The translations under genes were made by a program, and so were the position numbers. Shown here piece after piece: positions 29,961-43,532 of a stretch of 64,000 nt of DNA. The notes under the pieces were generated by a model, which was not told where the DNA came from, ran no database searches, and saw only the letters and a program-made list of their open reading frames with translations. Source of the stretch: Megamerina dolium (lineage: Eukaryota > Arthropoda > Insecta > Diptera > Megamerinidae); the NCBI GenBank assembly GCA_963854835.1, contig OY978526.1, positions 36,866,501 through 36,930,500 of the forward strand, written 5' to 3'. Numbering within the stretch: the first letter of the stretch is position 1; every line of letters begins with the position of its first letter.

Positions 29961-32900
29961 TCGCATAATTTGAGATACTTTTAAAATATGTTGAAGCATT
30001 ATATGGAAAAGTTGAAATTAAAAATTCATTTCAGAAGAATTCTGCCATTGGAATTTAGTTCATATGCCACGCTTTGTCATATTATCTATTTTTTACCATT
30101 TAGAAAGCAGAGAATTGATGAACATTGCCTTTGGTATGCTTCCAAAGGCATCTCTTTCTGTTCCTTTGGCATATTTTCATGTTGCCAGTGTGTATTTGCC
30201 TATATTTTCTCGTAATATTATTCAAAATTACCCTTTAAACAACATGTTTACACTTATACAATTATTGTGTATGTACATTAATACTTGCTTACATGTGTCA
30301 CTATAAGCCACCCACATTGTTAATTACACCGATGTACTTTAATAATGCCATCAACAACAATATTCGTTCATTTGATGAAGAAGGACGTTAATAAAACTTT
30401 ATTAATTTTATTCATTAAAGCATTCGCCCCATTCGCCCCATTCGCCCCATTCGCCCCATTTATATGCCTACTATTGCATACTAGTCATTTATATATAACC
30501 TACAGAGACATTTTGGTTCAGCAGAATAAAAAAAATGAAAGTAAAGTATATAGTCAATCGAACTTAAGTGACTAATGACTGTAATTTCTCTTTTTTAGGA
30601 TATCGTGACACAATTCGAAAATTAACTATTGAATATGTCTAGTACTTGATATCCTCCTGTGTTGGTCTTTTGCATCAGCTGCCAATCATGCAATTCTAAT
30701 TTCAAAGCTTTAATCGAAACATTAATATTGGATATATGTATGTATGTATATGTATAGTTCATAAATGACTTTATACATATATAAAATATTTAATTACACT
30801 TGAGCACCACCACATTAATTTTCTTGCCTCTTTGACTGTCCCCTTGTGTCCACTAATCATCTATCCAATCCAAACTGAATAATGTCCTGTAGCAATATTT
30901 TAATCAACTTCAGAGTTCCTTGTTAGGCTATATTGATGTGGGGTACCTCTATTGGCTTTGCAGTAAAACTCAACTCTTCGTCGTACAATATTTATAGTAG
31001 AAATACCAACAACAACAACAAAAATATATACATAGCATCATAAATAGATCCAATTTGAGTCAAATTAATGGAATTCTACGCAATATGTTCGTGTTGATAT
31101 AGTAATTTTGTTGTTGTGGCAATCAATAAATTATCATATAGCACGGCATGCGAAGCAACGAATGCACAGTATGCCATTAGGGCGAACAACCTGTCCAATT
31201 TTCGCTGAAAAGTATACAGCCTGAGAACGCATATATTGATTAAGTTCTTGAACAACTATCCCTATGTCAACATCAGGACATGTACGAATTACCTACGGAC
31301 TTGAAAGTAACCATAGCAAGTTTCAGGTTACTTTATTTATTAATGTAGTATAATTTCGATGTCATGGATTTGAACGAAAATGCGATCATGTTCGATGATG
31401 TTCCAACTATTTTTCGATTTCAATGTACCCAAAATACACCAAATATTTCTGTAAAAATATGAATTTCATGTGGCTCGATACTAGTTAGCAAAAAGGCCAG
31501 TATTAATTGTACTTCAGCATTTGGTGTAGGACCATGTAACACCAAACTACGTTATTAGTAGAAGAATATTTTAGTTTTATCCCTGTTGCATGTTATGGTA
31601 ATTTAATTAAAATTACTAAGTAAACCGAGTTGAAAAGGACATTGATGTGGATATTGGATGGACGGAAATGTAGAAATGTCTGAGAGAAAAAAAAAGTGGT
31701 ACAAACGAATGAACGAATGAAACCACATTTGTATGCGGATGAAATAATATGGACAAATGCTGTTGTTGCTGCTGCTGTTGTTGTTGTTGTTGTTGGTGTT
31801 GTTGTTGTTATTACTATAAACAACACCCTTAGCTATCATCGTGAGATGGCATTCATATCTTTACCTTTCCTTTTTTGTTTCAATATCAGCCATATTTGCA
31901 ATGAATGCTCGTATTACTTCATCTCCTTCTTCTTCTTCTTCATCTATTTATTTTTGTGCTCTTCTTTCACCTGAAATGATTATATATATTATTTTTGTTT
32001 CATTTCATTTCGTTTTCTCATCTCTCTTAATACACACAAGTCAATGTACATAGGTTGGACTACGTTGAAAAAATTGCCAATTTCTTCAAAATTTCGATTC
32101 ACTTTGAGGCAACATTCAACATCATCATTTGTCACTTTGGACTCATCGAGTTTGAAAATAATTCAGTTCAGAAATTAAATTTTACACAAGCAACTGAATT
32201 GAATTACAATTAAAATTACTTAACCGAAAACTAATAGTTCCAGTAAAAGATTCTGGAAGAAAGAAATTGACGTGCTAAAGACAATGAGTTTGTACATTTC
32301 TGAATCAATGTGGAACTATACAAGTTATAAAAAAAATTAATTTGAAAAAACTCAGTTTCAAAATGTTCTGACGGAAGGCGCAACACAAAAATAATATAAT
32401 AAATAAATAAATAAATGACTAAGAAATTATGAGAAAAGTAAAAAATCAACAACAATTTTTGTATTAAAAATTATCTCAAAAATTGAACTTTTTTTTCGTT
32501 TAATTCTAGCTTTCTTGTTTCGAAATAAATCACTATAATTTTTGTAGTGGATATTAATTTTTCAACGCAGTCCTTATGTATCGCATATCCTCGTTAGATT
32601 ATATACAAATTACATCAATACAACAACAACAACAACAAAAGTACTAATAACAACAGTAGCATTAGAGTGGCAAATTATATTTGCTAGCTCGTTTCCTTCT
32701 TTGCCTCTATCTTCTCATTTATTTAGTTATTTATTTATTTATTTTTGTTTCATTATAGAGCTACTCTGCTGCTGTGCCGTTATTACAAATAATAGTTGAG
32801 TAACAGCAACAACAATTGCAACTATATGTACAAATAACAAATTGCAACAATATTTTCAAGTTTAAATAGGCAAAACGTCCAATACCACAATTGTGTAGCA

Positions 32901-35687
32901 ATTCCTCCAAATACACTACTTCATGATATATTCCGCCTAGACCATTTTTGGTATCGTTTCAGAAGTAGTTAACTGTAATTAAAAGAATACCTTAAAAATG
33001 CAACAGCGCAAGGAGCCAATCATTTGAATTATCAATGATAAAAATCGTTGTTGCAATGATGCAATGATGTTGGAATGATCTATGGTGCTTGGAACTGTGT
33101 ACAGTGTTTTTGTAACCAAATTTTTTCTATTTACATATCTAAATGAAGCACTCGTCTAGGAGATGTGGTCTAGGAATTGTGAAACTATACACTAATGAAT
33201 GTACGAACACAATCTAATATACCTCTGTACATATCGAATGACATTTATGTTGTTTACGTTGTCATACCCATTGCTCGTTTTTTTCGCAAGAACTTATAAT
33301 ATTGTATATACATGCATATTTTCTTTCAAAAATGGTAGTTAAAGTTGTTGTCGATGCTCATGTTCAGCATAATACATACGCGTACACTGAGAATTAATTC
33401 TAAAGGTGATGCAATTTTGAAAAATGCTTTAGCATCCAAAAAGGTTATGAACTAAGTTCACGAGGCATAACAGTTGAATTTCTATTTTGTTCGATATCAC
33501 AACTGGAATTTGCCTTTATAGTAAGCATTTCTATTTTTTGCCTGTTAACTTTCCCAACCCTTTGATAATCCACTTGTTTGTATCTGTTGGTGCTTTTTTT
33601 TAAATCCGATACTGTTAGCAGCAACATAATATTATCACTCAACCATAGCACTATATGGGAGTGTGCTGTGTGTGACCTACAATCTCAAAAAGTCTAACAT
33701 TTGTAAGAATCACATCCGAGGGCCACCATTTTAATCACCTGTTTGTCGAATGGATCAAAAATCAAATATGCGTTGTTTTCATCACGCAATTTGTTGCAAC
33801 GTAAATAAATAAAATATTCGTATGTTCGTGGAATCTGTGAGGTTGGTTTGGTGAGCTTTTTGCAGGAATTCCGAACAAATCTCATAGACATTGTAAGATG
33901 CTATTTATTTTTAAAAAGTCACAATTTTGTTATTTGGACAATTAAAATCTAACACATTTCAAAGAATTATCTCTAAAAATTTTTTTAGAAAATTTAGAGA
34001 TAATAATTTTTCTTGTTCATTCTTTTTTTTTTTGGTTCGCTTTCATTTTTTTTTCAGCGTACACTTAGTTGAATCTCATACCTACTGACTATATTGAGGA
34101 TATCAACGCAGCCCAAATTATGGTAGGTATATACAGCGGTGTGGTGGTGATGGTGCAATTGATGGCTGTCGAATTTCGGTTTGGCAATTTGGCCAACAAT
34201 ATTTATGGTTGGCAGCCATACATTTGTACATTCATACATATGTATGAACGTTCGAGTATACGCAAAACTTTTTTCTTAATGACATTCCTGTTGTTGTTGT
34301 TGTTGTTATTTTTGGTAGTTACTCGAATTTTGTTGGCATTTGATTTTTTGTTCTTGTTGATATTGTTGGTTTATGTTCTTTTGCGACCGTTGTTATTCAT
34401 TGTGCAAAATTATCAAACCTTAGGTACATCGCCCCCGCCTTATCCTCAAATTCGCAATTTTGTATATAATATATGTATGTACGGTACCTATGTATGTACA
34501 TATGTGCGTGTCAGCGTTAAGCATGTGGGTGTATGAGTAGACGCACGCACATGTAAACCTGTGAGTACAACTGCATATCATATTGTTGTTGTTTCAGTGA
34601 TGTTGGGGAGACGTTTTCTTCTGATTATTTTGTTGTTGTTGTTGTTGTTGTTCTCTGTCTACCATTCACTCATTCGAGAATTGATTCGATAGCACGTTTG
34701 GGCCCAAAAATGGCCTCATGCGTGTTTGGAATATACGAGTATTGTGTTTGTTTTTATTTTTATTTTATTTTTATTTTATATTATTTTTTCCTCTATATAC
34801 ATACATATATGCATAGGTACATGTGTATATGCATGTTGGTACGTATGGGAACTCCTCATGTTGCTTCATCATTGTAGCTGTGTCGAAAATTTATTTGCCA
34901 AGTCAGAGAAACGTGTACTCCCACACACGCGCAACATACAATAAGTTTTTGTACACGTAGAAACCTGTTAGAGCAAGTGTCGTAAATTTGACAAAAATGT
35001 CCTACTCAATGATGAGAGATGCGATGGGTGAGGAAGAGAAACTTGAGCAATATTTCATTGAATTTGGCAAAAAGCAGCAAAACAAAAACAGAAACAAAAA
35101 AATTAAGAACAAAAATTGCTTGTTTTCTCCATCATGTTGCAGAGTAGAATTTTAAATTTGTTCATTTGCAAAAATTTCAGACATGAAATGTAGGTACATA
35201 GATGGATGGAGATGGGATATTGCAAAAAGTTGACGCGGGTCTAGGGGTGGCCTAAATATAGTATCTATGTACATGTATTTCATTTCTGTGATTCTTAGGC
35301 ATATGTTATGCTGCGCTGTTGGCATGAGTTAATCACATATAAGCACGTAAGTATATAAGATTATTGCTCACTCCTACAAAATAGTATACATTCATACAAC
35401 AACTACAATAATAACAAACTATATGCTGTTTTTGCATGAACTGGATATTGATGATAATTTCTTGTATGCAATATTTTTTTCGTATTAAATTTTTAATGTG
35501 TCTATAGGGCGTGTCACATAAAGCATCATGTGAATACATACAAATTAGATTAAAATTGCATATTGAAAGTTGTTCAATGATCGAATAAGATATGTTGTAT
35601 AGTTGTCAACGTTTTTGAATATATCTATGTGCAATATATTAAAACCAACATTATGCGATCATGATTAGTGAAAAGATTATTCATATT
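29961..35687. other. AT-rich non-coding stretch
   Basis: No gene is recognised. Simple repeats include a 9-bp minisatellite at 30421-30460, a GTT/GCT run near 31758-31808 and GTT runs near 34289-34310 and 34630-34652. The 155-codon ORF at 34069-34536 is rich in Leu/Val/Phe from GTT/CTT runs and low in complexity. I do not call it a gene. Confidence 0.5.
30421..30460. repeat. 9-bp minisatellite, 4.4 units
   Basis: The unit CATTCGCCC repeats four times, followed by CATT. It stands out as a GC-rich block in AT-rich surroundings. The Ala-Pro-Phe run it encodes in the ORF at 30345-30575 is an artefact of the 9-bp period. Confidence 0.9.
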
Positions 35688-35689
35688 TA

Positions 35690-36913
35690 CAGGGTGATTT
35701 TATAAGAACCTTCGGATTTGATTAAAAAAAAATCACATAAAATTTAGAGAAATGTATGAAATCTTTATCTGAGTCGATAGAACGATCTATATAATTCAAT
35801 GTTTAAAGATGATTTCATGTAATTGTTGACCGCGGCTGCGCCTCAAATAGTTCATACGCTTGGTCCAATTTTGGCAAACTCTCTCCAACATATCGGCCAG
35901 TATCTCATGAATAAATTCTTCAATATTGTTTTCCGTTGCGAGCTTGTCACTATAGACTTAAGCCTTAACATAGCCCCATAAAAAGTAGTCTAAAAGCGTT
36001 AAATCGAACGATCTAGGCAGCCAATTGACTGGGCCCAAACGTGAAATTAACTGTTCACCGAACTCGCCTCTCAATTGGGCTATTGTTTCGCGTGCTGTGG
36101 GGCATGTGGCACCGTCTTGTTGAAACCACATGTCAGCCAATTCCAGCTCTTCCATTTTGGGCAAAATCATAATCATCGCACAGTAGCGCTCGCCATTCAC
36201 AGTAATGTTCCTGCCTTCGTCGTCTTTGAAAAAGTACGGTCCAATGATGCCACCGGTCTATAATAAAAACAATCAGTGCATTTTTCGGGATGCATTGGCA
36301 GTTCTTGCAATGCTTTTGGCTGCTCTTCACACCAAATATAGCAATTTTGATTGTTCACGTATCCATTCAACCAGAAATGAGCATCGTCGCTGAACACAAT
36401 AATACGATAAAAAAGTGGATCTTCATTCAACTTTGCCAGCGCCTATTCACCAAAAGCTAACCATTGTGGTAGGTCGTGTGAATTCAGTTATTTCACCAGC
36501 TGTATTTTAGAAGGCAAAATTTTCCACGTAGTGGAGTAACAGAGGCCCAATTGCTGCGAATGGCGCCGAATCGATAATTCACAGTCATCAAAAACACGGA
36601 TACAGCTGCTATATTTTCCTCTGTCCGTACTCTAAGTATGCGTGTTGGTGGTTTAATGTCAAATAATGTAAATTTGGTGCGAAATTTAGTCACAAGATTC
36701 TGAATAGCCGCCTCAGAAGGTCGCCCAAACTGACCATAAAATGGAAGATGCACTTTTTTAACCTTCTTCTTTGATAATAATCGGCAAGCGTTGTTGATTC
36801 ATGGTTAAAGTATAAACCAAACTGAACATGTTTGACAGTAACATGTTACACGAAAACAGCTGAGCTGCCAAAAACAATGTTGTCAAAAAGAAAGTTGCCA
36901 AAAAATCACCCTG
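35690..36913 (-). mobile_element. Tc1/mariner element, copy 3 (1224 bp, DD41D type)
   Basis: Both ends begin CAGGGTGATTTT (35690-35701, and in complement 36902-36913) and remain partly similar for about 24 bp. TA flanks both ends (35688-35689 and 36914-36915). The transposase remnant runs on the minus strand. The ends differ clearly from copies 1 and 2 (AAGGGTTATCC), so this is a separate family with a related transposase. Confidence 0.9.
35796..36803 (-). pseudogene. Tc1/mariner DD41D (rosa-like) transposase, several frameshifts
   Basis: Read on the minus strand, the frame starts at an ATG at 36801-36803 and breaks after 14 codons. Pieces in other frames follow: the DNA-binding part 'YGQFGRPSEAAIQNLVTKF' (about 36680-36740), the first catalytic Asp in 'IIVFSDDAHFWLNGYVNNQN' (about 36340-36405), the second in 'WFQQDGATC' and the third in 'LTLLDYFLWGY'. 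I count 41 residues between the second and third Asp, the DD41D signature described for rosa-type mariners, first reported from a tephritid fly. The C-terminal part continues in a shifted frame to a TGA whose complement is at 35796-35798. The gene is dead, although the catalytic residues are all still encoded. Confidence 0.85.
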
Positions 36914-38507
36914 TATATGACAATATTATCGGCTTAGACCATAATCTCTGTATGTTTGATCAAGTTGGATTAGACCAAAGTTTAATTGCAACACGTTTGA
37001 TGTTAGATGTACTTTTATCGCATGATATTAAATGAATTGCAAGGAGACCAATAAAAAAATATGGTTACCATAACATAGAGATAAGAATAGTCGATTCAAG
37101 TTTGATTATAGTTTGAGAATAGTTGCGAATTTGGATGCATTATTCTTTGTATGAGAATCAACTAATTACAAGTTATAGGAGCCAAGTGGTCATTGAACTG
37201 ACTAATCAATCGAGTATACTCTGCATTGTTATATATATCACTATAATTTTCTATTTTTCGATATATTTTCTCACATTTATTTTTTATGAAGATGTCAAAG
37301 ATGTCATTTGCAAAATGAATATTTTCCACTAAAAAGGAAAGCATAAATAAAAACGAACGAGAGTACCGGAAAATAAGGAGAAATAAAAAAATTGTAGTGT
37401 TCATGCAACTTTTGAATTTTTCATACGATTCTGCAGAATTGTACATGGTACGAGTATATACTGTACATGTACATATACCTTACCTATATTTATTTATTTA
37501 TCAATGTGATAAGAGTATGAGCAAGTGGTGAAAATTAGTGGTCTATGCAAGGAAGTGCTTTTATTTCGTTGCACATTTAAAGCACAAACTTATATAAATA
37601 TATAGTGTAATAGATGCTTGTACATACAGTAAACAGTAAACTCTCGTATAATGCGATATTTCACGAAAAAAAAAGTATCTTTGCAATTCTTGGTAAATTT
37701 TCCATTATATTCACACCGTGTATAAGCCAAACCCATTGAAACATTGTTCGAGAAACTTTTTCGTGGTCATATTGGTACTCCACTAGGTAGCTGATAGAAT
37801 CGAAAGTAAATGCTACTTAATATAGCATCCATGGTAGCCACAACGTAGAATGGTAGTCAACATGGCAAAAATTACTAAAATTTAGATCCAATTCAAGCCC
37901 TACAGTTCATATTCAACCTGATAACAGTATTATGAAATGCTTCACTGTATATGCACATACTGCTTATCTGCTCATTTTGCCTTTCTCCCTCAACATCTCT
38001 TTGCCATGCTGCCATAATGCAATTTTATATAATTCGCATTTGCTCGACGCTCCCTTTATGAAATACAATATATACAATCTTCGACTACCGTTGCTACTGA
38101 TGCTTCGTCGTCTTCTTCTTCTGCTTCTTCGACTTTTTTCTATTTTCTTTCTTTGTAATATTATTATTTTTAGTATTATTACTATTTCTATGAACTTTCT
38201 AGAAATGCTCATTCTTCTATAATGGACTTAATATGTAAGAAGAAGAAAAAGAAACAAGCAAATCAACTTTTTGTGTTGTTCTTTTTGCTTGAGAAAGCTT
38301 TTCCTACGCATTTTGTTCGAGGTCCTTTTAGAAATACATATATGCTCTTGTTGTTGCTGTTGTTACTTTTGCATTAGTTCCCTCCATTGCGTTTCGTTCA
38401 GCTCCATTTGGATGCACATATACATATTCATTATGGCAATGGTAAACTTTATCATACAAAGATACGCTAATAGCTCCAGGATAATTCTGCATGTGTGTAT
38501 ATGTGTA

Positions 38508-38509
<2 letters not shown>

Positions 38510-38539
<30 letters not shown>
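38510..38539. repeat. (TG)n microsatellite
   Basis: An uninterrupted TG run of 30 bp. Confidence 0.95.
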
Positions 38540-38542
<3 letters not shown>

Positions 38543-39851
38543 AATTTTTTAAGTAAAATCATTTGTATAAATTTAGTATTTTCAAAGAATATTTTTTTCT
38601 TCAAGCTATTTGTTATTTCATATTTTTTATGTTGACATTTCCTTATAAATTACGAGTACACAAAAATACATGAATTTGAAATGAAATATACGATGAGCTC
38701 ATGCATGCTTATTGGATGGATGTTTTAAATTTATTCGAAAGGACACTTGAATATTGTAAATGTTTACATTTATGTAATTCTATATGTACATATAACAATG
38801 CATGTGAGCTATGAGGTTATACATATGTAATTCAAATAATCATTGTTGCTTGTCAAATTGTAACAATTTCCAGCAATGATAATACACAAAATAATATTCA
38901 ACTCAAATTTCTGTTACAAAATTGTTCGTAGATATTATGATTTATATTTTCTTGTATTTGTGTTTGTATACTCATCATCCAAAATGTCTTTTATGTTTTC
39001 TTATTTACTTTTTAATTCTGATTTACGAGAATAACAACTTGAAGAACATAAACTATAATATTATCAGTAACATCACCATCATTAACGCCATCATCGCCAC
39101 CACAAACAATAACAGAAACACATCGCATCATCGAAAAGATGAGATAAAATTTCACAGAGAAAGCCACAAGATGTAACACTAACACTAAGAAGAAGATGAA
39201 ATATGCGAAATTATTAATCAACCAGAATACATATGAATATGTATATAATACAATAATTAACATATGCGCATACGTACGTTGTACTCAGAAGAAAAGCGAA
39301 TAGAACAGTGTCCGTTTGCTCGGTATAAAAAGCTCTTAAAGAAAAATGATGTGGCAAAGATCAGAAAAATTCAGAATAATAGAGATGCATTTCTTGTAGT
39401 TTTATACAAATTATATAAAAAAACAACACTGTTCGGCCAAAATACCCTAAAAGTAAGATCATTATTGGAGCCACCGATAGGATTGCTTCAGTTATGGGAT
39501 ATCTTTCCGAGTCACCGATGTAACCTTTTTGCACTTTTGTGAGAAGTTAGATGATGACAGAGGAAGAGTCATATTTTGCAATAATTTAATAAAAATATAA
39601 TTTGAACTGGTAGTTGTAAACCATCATAAAACCTTGAAGAAGTTTAGTACATCACATAGACTCAACTCCCATAGTTCATCGAACCCCTTAAATAAAGCCA
39701 CACTAATGTATCTGTCTGAAGACCCAGGAAGACTCAGGCATTTCATAATTTTCTTCAAAATCCTCTTCGTAACTACATGGGAACTCCTACAAGAGTCTGG
39801 ATATCTTTACTACTTGGCTATAGAAAAGTGTTAGTTCTTCCTTGATTTAAT

Positions 39852-39853
<2 letters not shown>

Positions 39854-39899
<46 letters not shown>
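39854..39899. repeat. (TAA)n microsatellite
   Basis: An uninterrupted AAT-type triplet run of 46 bp. Confidence 0.95.
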
Positions 39900-40216
39900 T
39901 ATAATTCTAATGATGGAGATGAGTTCGGTACATCGTCAGCCCAAGGCACTGTATTTATTCCTGTACTATTGTGCCATACCCTTGAATTATGAGAAGAGAG
40001 TGCTTACTTCAATTTTATTAATGAACTTCTTTGTGATTCGAATATCGATTATTTCCCTGCTATTGTCTGTCTTCTTGTTAGAGTTAAGGCTGGGCATTCT
40101 AGAATTAAGTGTATGAAAGTTTCTTCAACATCCGTGGAATATATAAATATTTCGCTTTCAGTGAGTTCTAAACGTTTCTCATGCATTAGGTCAATTTTCT
40201 AATTTCTAATTTCAAT

Positions 40217-40552
40217 TTACCTAAGCGGTATAAAAATGTCTACCATCTGTGACTTCGATAACCGTACACCCAGCATAACTCTACCACATACTGTCTGTTC
40301 GAACTTAATGATTCTGTGTAGTGCTCGAAGCACATAATTTATCGAACAGCGCCTTGAACATGGCTTTCGATTCCTCATCCATCCTCGGAGATGGTCAGTT
40401 GCCACCCAGCCAGCTTCCGAATCGCCTACTGATGGAAGGCTTATGTTGTATACGTTCGTACTGTATTCAAAATTCCAGCATGGGTGACCGGTATTCTTAA
40501 CTCCTCGGTGTAGAGTTTTCGTTGAATGGAATGAAAAGAATTTTCGAAACAT
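40217..40552 (-). other. Unassigned 111-codon ORF in a locally GC-richer block
   Basis: I do not recognise this ORF. It is of mixed composition with several Cys and Arg (for example 'RNRKPCSRRCSINYVLRALH') and contains no simple repeat. The surrounding block at about 40220-40520 is visibly less AT-rich than its neighbours. I see no signal peptide, membrane span or nearby splice sites that would link it to other exons. The plus strand of the same block is also fairly open, so the coding strand, if any, is uncertain. It may be an old transposon piece or a chance ORF. Confidence 0.2.
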
Positions 40553-42693
40553 ACTTCTATTAGAAATATGATATCTGTTTGAAATAACAAAATATAATTC
40601 TCACATTTTTCCACAGATAAGAAATATTTTAGAACACCTAATCGGCATGTTCATCGGGATTAGAAACGTTTTTGGATTCCACAATTTGAGCGCTCATTTA
40701 TCCACCCAAAATGTGATAATTTCAGAAAATACAACATATCTTCGAATACCAAATTGTAGAATTTTTATCAGAAAGAAGACATGTTTTGGGATCAAAATCG
40801 AAAAGTCGCTGTTAGATATCTCATATCTTGTTCATGAGAATTACAATAATTCTGATATTATTATTATAATTATTATAATCAGCATTGATTTTTGGAATTT
40901 TAAGTAAAAGCGCCAATACTTTTTATCAAGAACAAAATATCTACATTTTGGGGACATATTTTTATAAATTAATTCAAAATAAGTTTCATTTAAAAATCAA
41001 ATATCTCATCGCTTATAGTATTGTTGGTATAATACATATAAATGTACTTAAGTATGTAAATATATTTCACACACACACACACTTGCACATATATATTTCT
41101 TTAAAATTATTCAACATTAAACATGTGTTAAATTTATTTAACCACAAGAATGTATCAAGACTAAATGAATATGAATATGTAGACATATAATATGTATACT
41201 GTAGCATTACGACGCCTAAAGATGAGAAGATGACACAATAGATATAAATATTTACAAAATCATTTCAAATTATAAATAAATCAATAGCATCTACAACAAG
41301 TAGAAACAATGGGATCGATCGATATTGTACATTAAAATATTAATGTGGAGATATTTACGAAATAAAATTGAAAAATTGTAAAATAAAATGAAGTGCTCAT
41401 CGGTTGAAACGATTGCATTGGTTAGCCGATGCTCGTCTACTCCTATGTATTACCATATTGTATGTACATATTTGTATATCGACAAGAGTATTGAGTGATT
41501 GACGATTAAGCGCATTAGCAAGGATAGCCTAAATGGAATGAAATTTAATGGAATGTGTAAAAATACTTATAAATATGCATACAAATGTACACTATATGGC
41601 AATATGATTCGATCGAATATGAATTTCTTTGTTTGGTTTTCTTTGCTTTGCTTGTTTTTTTTTTTGTAAGTTTGAATTGAAATAAAAATTGTAAAAATTT
41701 GAAATTAAACAAATTCAAAGAGATTTACATATATACATATGTATATACTAGCCACTTGGAGAATTAAGAACATGTCGATTTTAGAATTTGAAACACCAAA
41801 ACACATACATATTGAGATTCAGACGAAGGGTAGAATATCAACACCAACATCAAAAATTTGACGGTCAACGAGTGAATTGTAAATCGTAAAGTATTTCATT
41901 ATTCATTATTCAGAATGCTCAATAGCAATTGTAGCTATTATTCTGATTATTGTTGGTGTTATTTTACCAAAAAAAAAAAATGTATATATATAAATTGAAC
42001 TAAAATGAAATTAAACAAAAACAAAAAGCCCCAACCAAAAAAATGACGATAACACTTGAACAGAACAAAAAAAAAAAACTAACGAACAAGAATTATATTC
42101 ATATTCCTATATATACAAGTATGTTCAAATTGATAGACGACAGACATTATGGATTAAACAAATACACTTTATCACATTCATATATATATATATGTTGGGG
42201 TGTATATGTGTGTCTTTCTTTCTGTATAAAATGTTTAAACGGTCGCCAACAAATAGAAAAAATTGTAATGCATGATGAATACGAATGTACATACGAGTAC
42301 TATATGCATATGCGTTGCAAGTACCTCATACCAACTTGGACTAATTTAAATACTAGTGCATGCACCAATTCATATGTAACCATAACTAGTAATATACTAC
42401 AAAGTATTTACTTGTCAATATTATTGAGGTGATTAAATATATTTATGTTTGATCGCGTTGCATCATACTATGGAGTAGTTGCAACATAAATATTTCATGG
42501 AAATGCACTATCAATGTGCGAATTAAGTATATTATTGTGAGATATGATGGGTATGCCATGAAGAAGCACATATGTTCGACCAATTATCACTTAATTTGGC
42601 GTAGGGTTATTTACAATAAGAAGTAAAATAACAAACAAACAAAATATATTAAAATGGATGAATAAATAGCATAGCTCATATACAATTATTAAA

Positions 42694-43530
42694 AAGGGTG
42701 TTTTTATATCGTATCACGCTTTACAATTAATCTCAATTAAATGTCCAGAGTTCCATTATTCGGTCAACCAAAATGTCATTTTTGCTTAGTAAAATTAAAG
42801 ACTTTATCGTGGAAATGCTGACATAGCAATAACGCTTCTTTAGTTTAACTTTAGTTCCGAAATTGTGGAAATATTAACCTAGGATATTACCATTGTTGAG
42901 CTAATCTTCATGAATTACCAATTCTTACAAGTATTTAAGCAGAACATCATCTTAAGCTTCCTGAATTGGCCAAGACCCAACTGGTCGGTGATTTCCGGTT
43001 TCAATGCAAACTTCCATTCAAGGATGTGGAATATTTTTCGCTGTGTGGCTAGATCAACTAACAAAATTGATAGCTTTTGAGATGAAATGATAGTTACGAT
43101 GTCAGCGTGCCGTATTTCAGCGAATTATAATCAATATCAATATTGGAGATCTTTGACTACGAAAAGTTGAAAAAAATTGGGCCTCAATAATATTGCGCTG
43201 CATATCGTATAGCGTCTTACGCAACCAATTTTTTTAGGTATATACTTAGTTGAGCAAATTGTTTCGACTTTCAGTCCTTGGGCTTCAGATCATTAAGCTG
43301 ATAATGCTAGCCGATTCTGATGGTAAAGTTTGATATATTTTTGTGGGTATATAGTTCAAAATAGTCGAAAATTTGTCATAAGTTTAAACTTACACTCTCG
43401 TGCCATTTGTTCGAAATCATGATGAAATGGCATATATCGGTTCAAGTCCAAATTCAAGTAAATTCAATTTTTTGTTTCGGCAAATTCACTTCAATTTGAT
43501 TATACAACACTATCAAGATAAAACACCCTG
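42694..43530 (+). mobile_element. Decayed Tc1/mariner element, copy 4 (about 837 bp)
   Basis: The left end AGGGTGTTTTTAT (from 42695) is the inverted match of the right end, whose complement reads CAGGGTGTTTTATC (ending at 43530) and is followed by TA at 43531-43532. The left outermost bases and target TA have changed to A-runs. The ends resemble those of copy 3 (CAGGGTGATTTT). Inside, on the plus strand, are transposase remnants, listed separately. The element is shorter than the other families, so internal deletions are likely. Confidence 0.75.
42775..43440 (+). pseudogene. Degenerate Tc1/mariner transposase remnant
   Basis: No long frame survives. The clearest trace is 'FDIFLWVYSSK' at 43329-43361, matching the 'LDYFLWGYVKA' and 'LDFFLWGYAK' blocks of copies 3 and 1, which hold the third catalytic Asp. 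Near 42810-42855 a frame reads roughly 'YRGNADIAITLL', resembling the 'YYKNGD.ATATYRAL' helix-turn-helix of copy 1. Near 43070 a 'STNKIDSF' stretch may correspond to 'YVNKQNCRIW'. The order and strand of the traces agree. The identification rests on these short matches. Confidence 0.6.
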
Positions 43531-43532
43531 TA

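Larger units (their letters stand above)
36916..42691. other. AT-rich non-coding stretch
   Basis: No gene is recognised. It contains (TG)n at 38510-38539, (TAA)n at 39854-39899 and CTT-rich DNA near 38105-38140. The 111-codon minus-strand ORF at 40217-40552 is the longest here that is not built from simple repeats, and is listed separately as an open question. Confidence 0.5.

Noticed and set aside
30421..30460. Short regular repeats as a possible CRISPR array
   Set aside because: The units are directly adjacent 9-mers with no spacers, and the genome is clearly eukaryotic.
34069..34536. 155-codon plus-strand ORF, the longest outside transposons
   Set aside because: It is Leu/Val/Phe-rich from GTT and CTT runs, with no domain. 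The upstream TTTTTTTTCAG looks like a splice acceptor, but such tracts are common here and no partner exon is seen.
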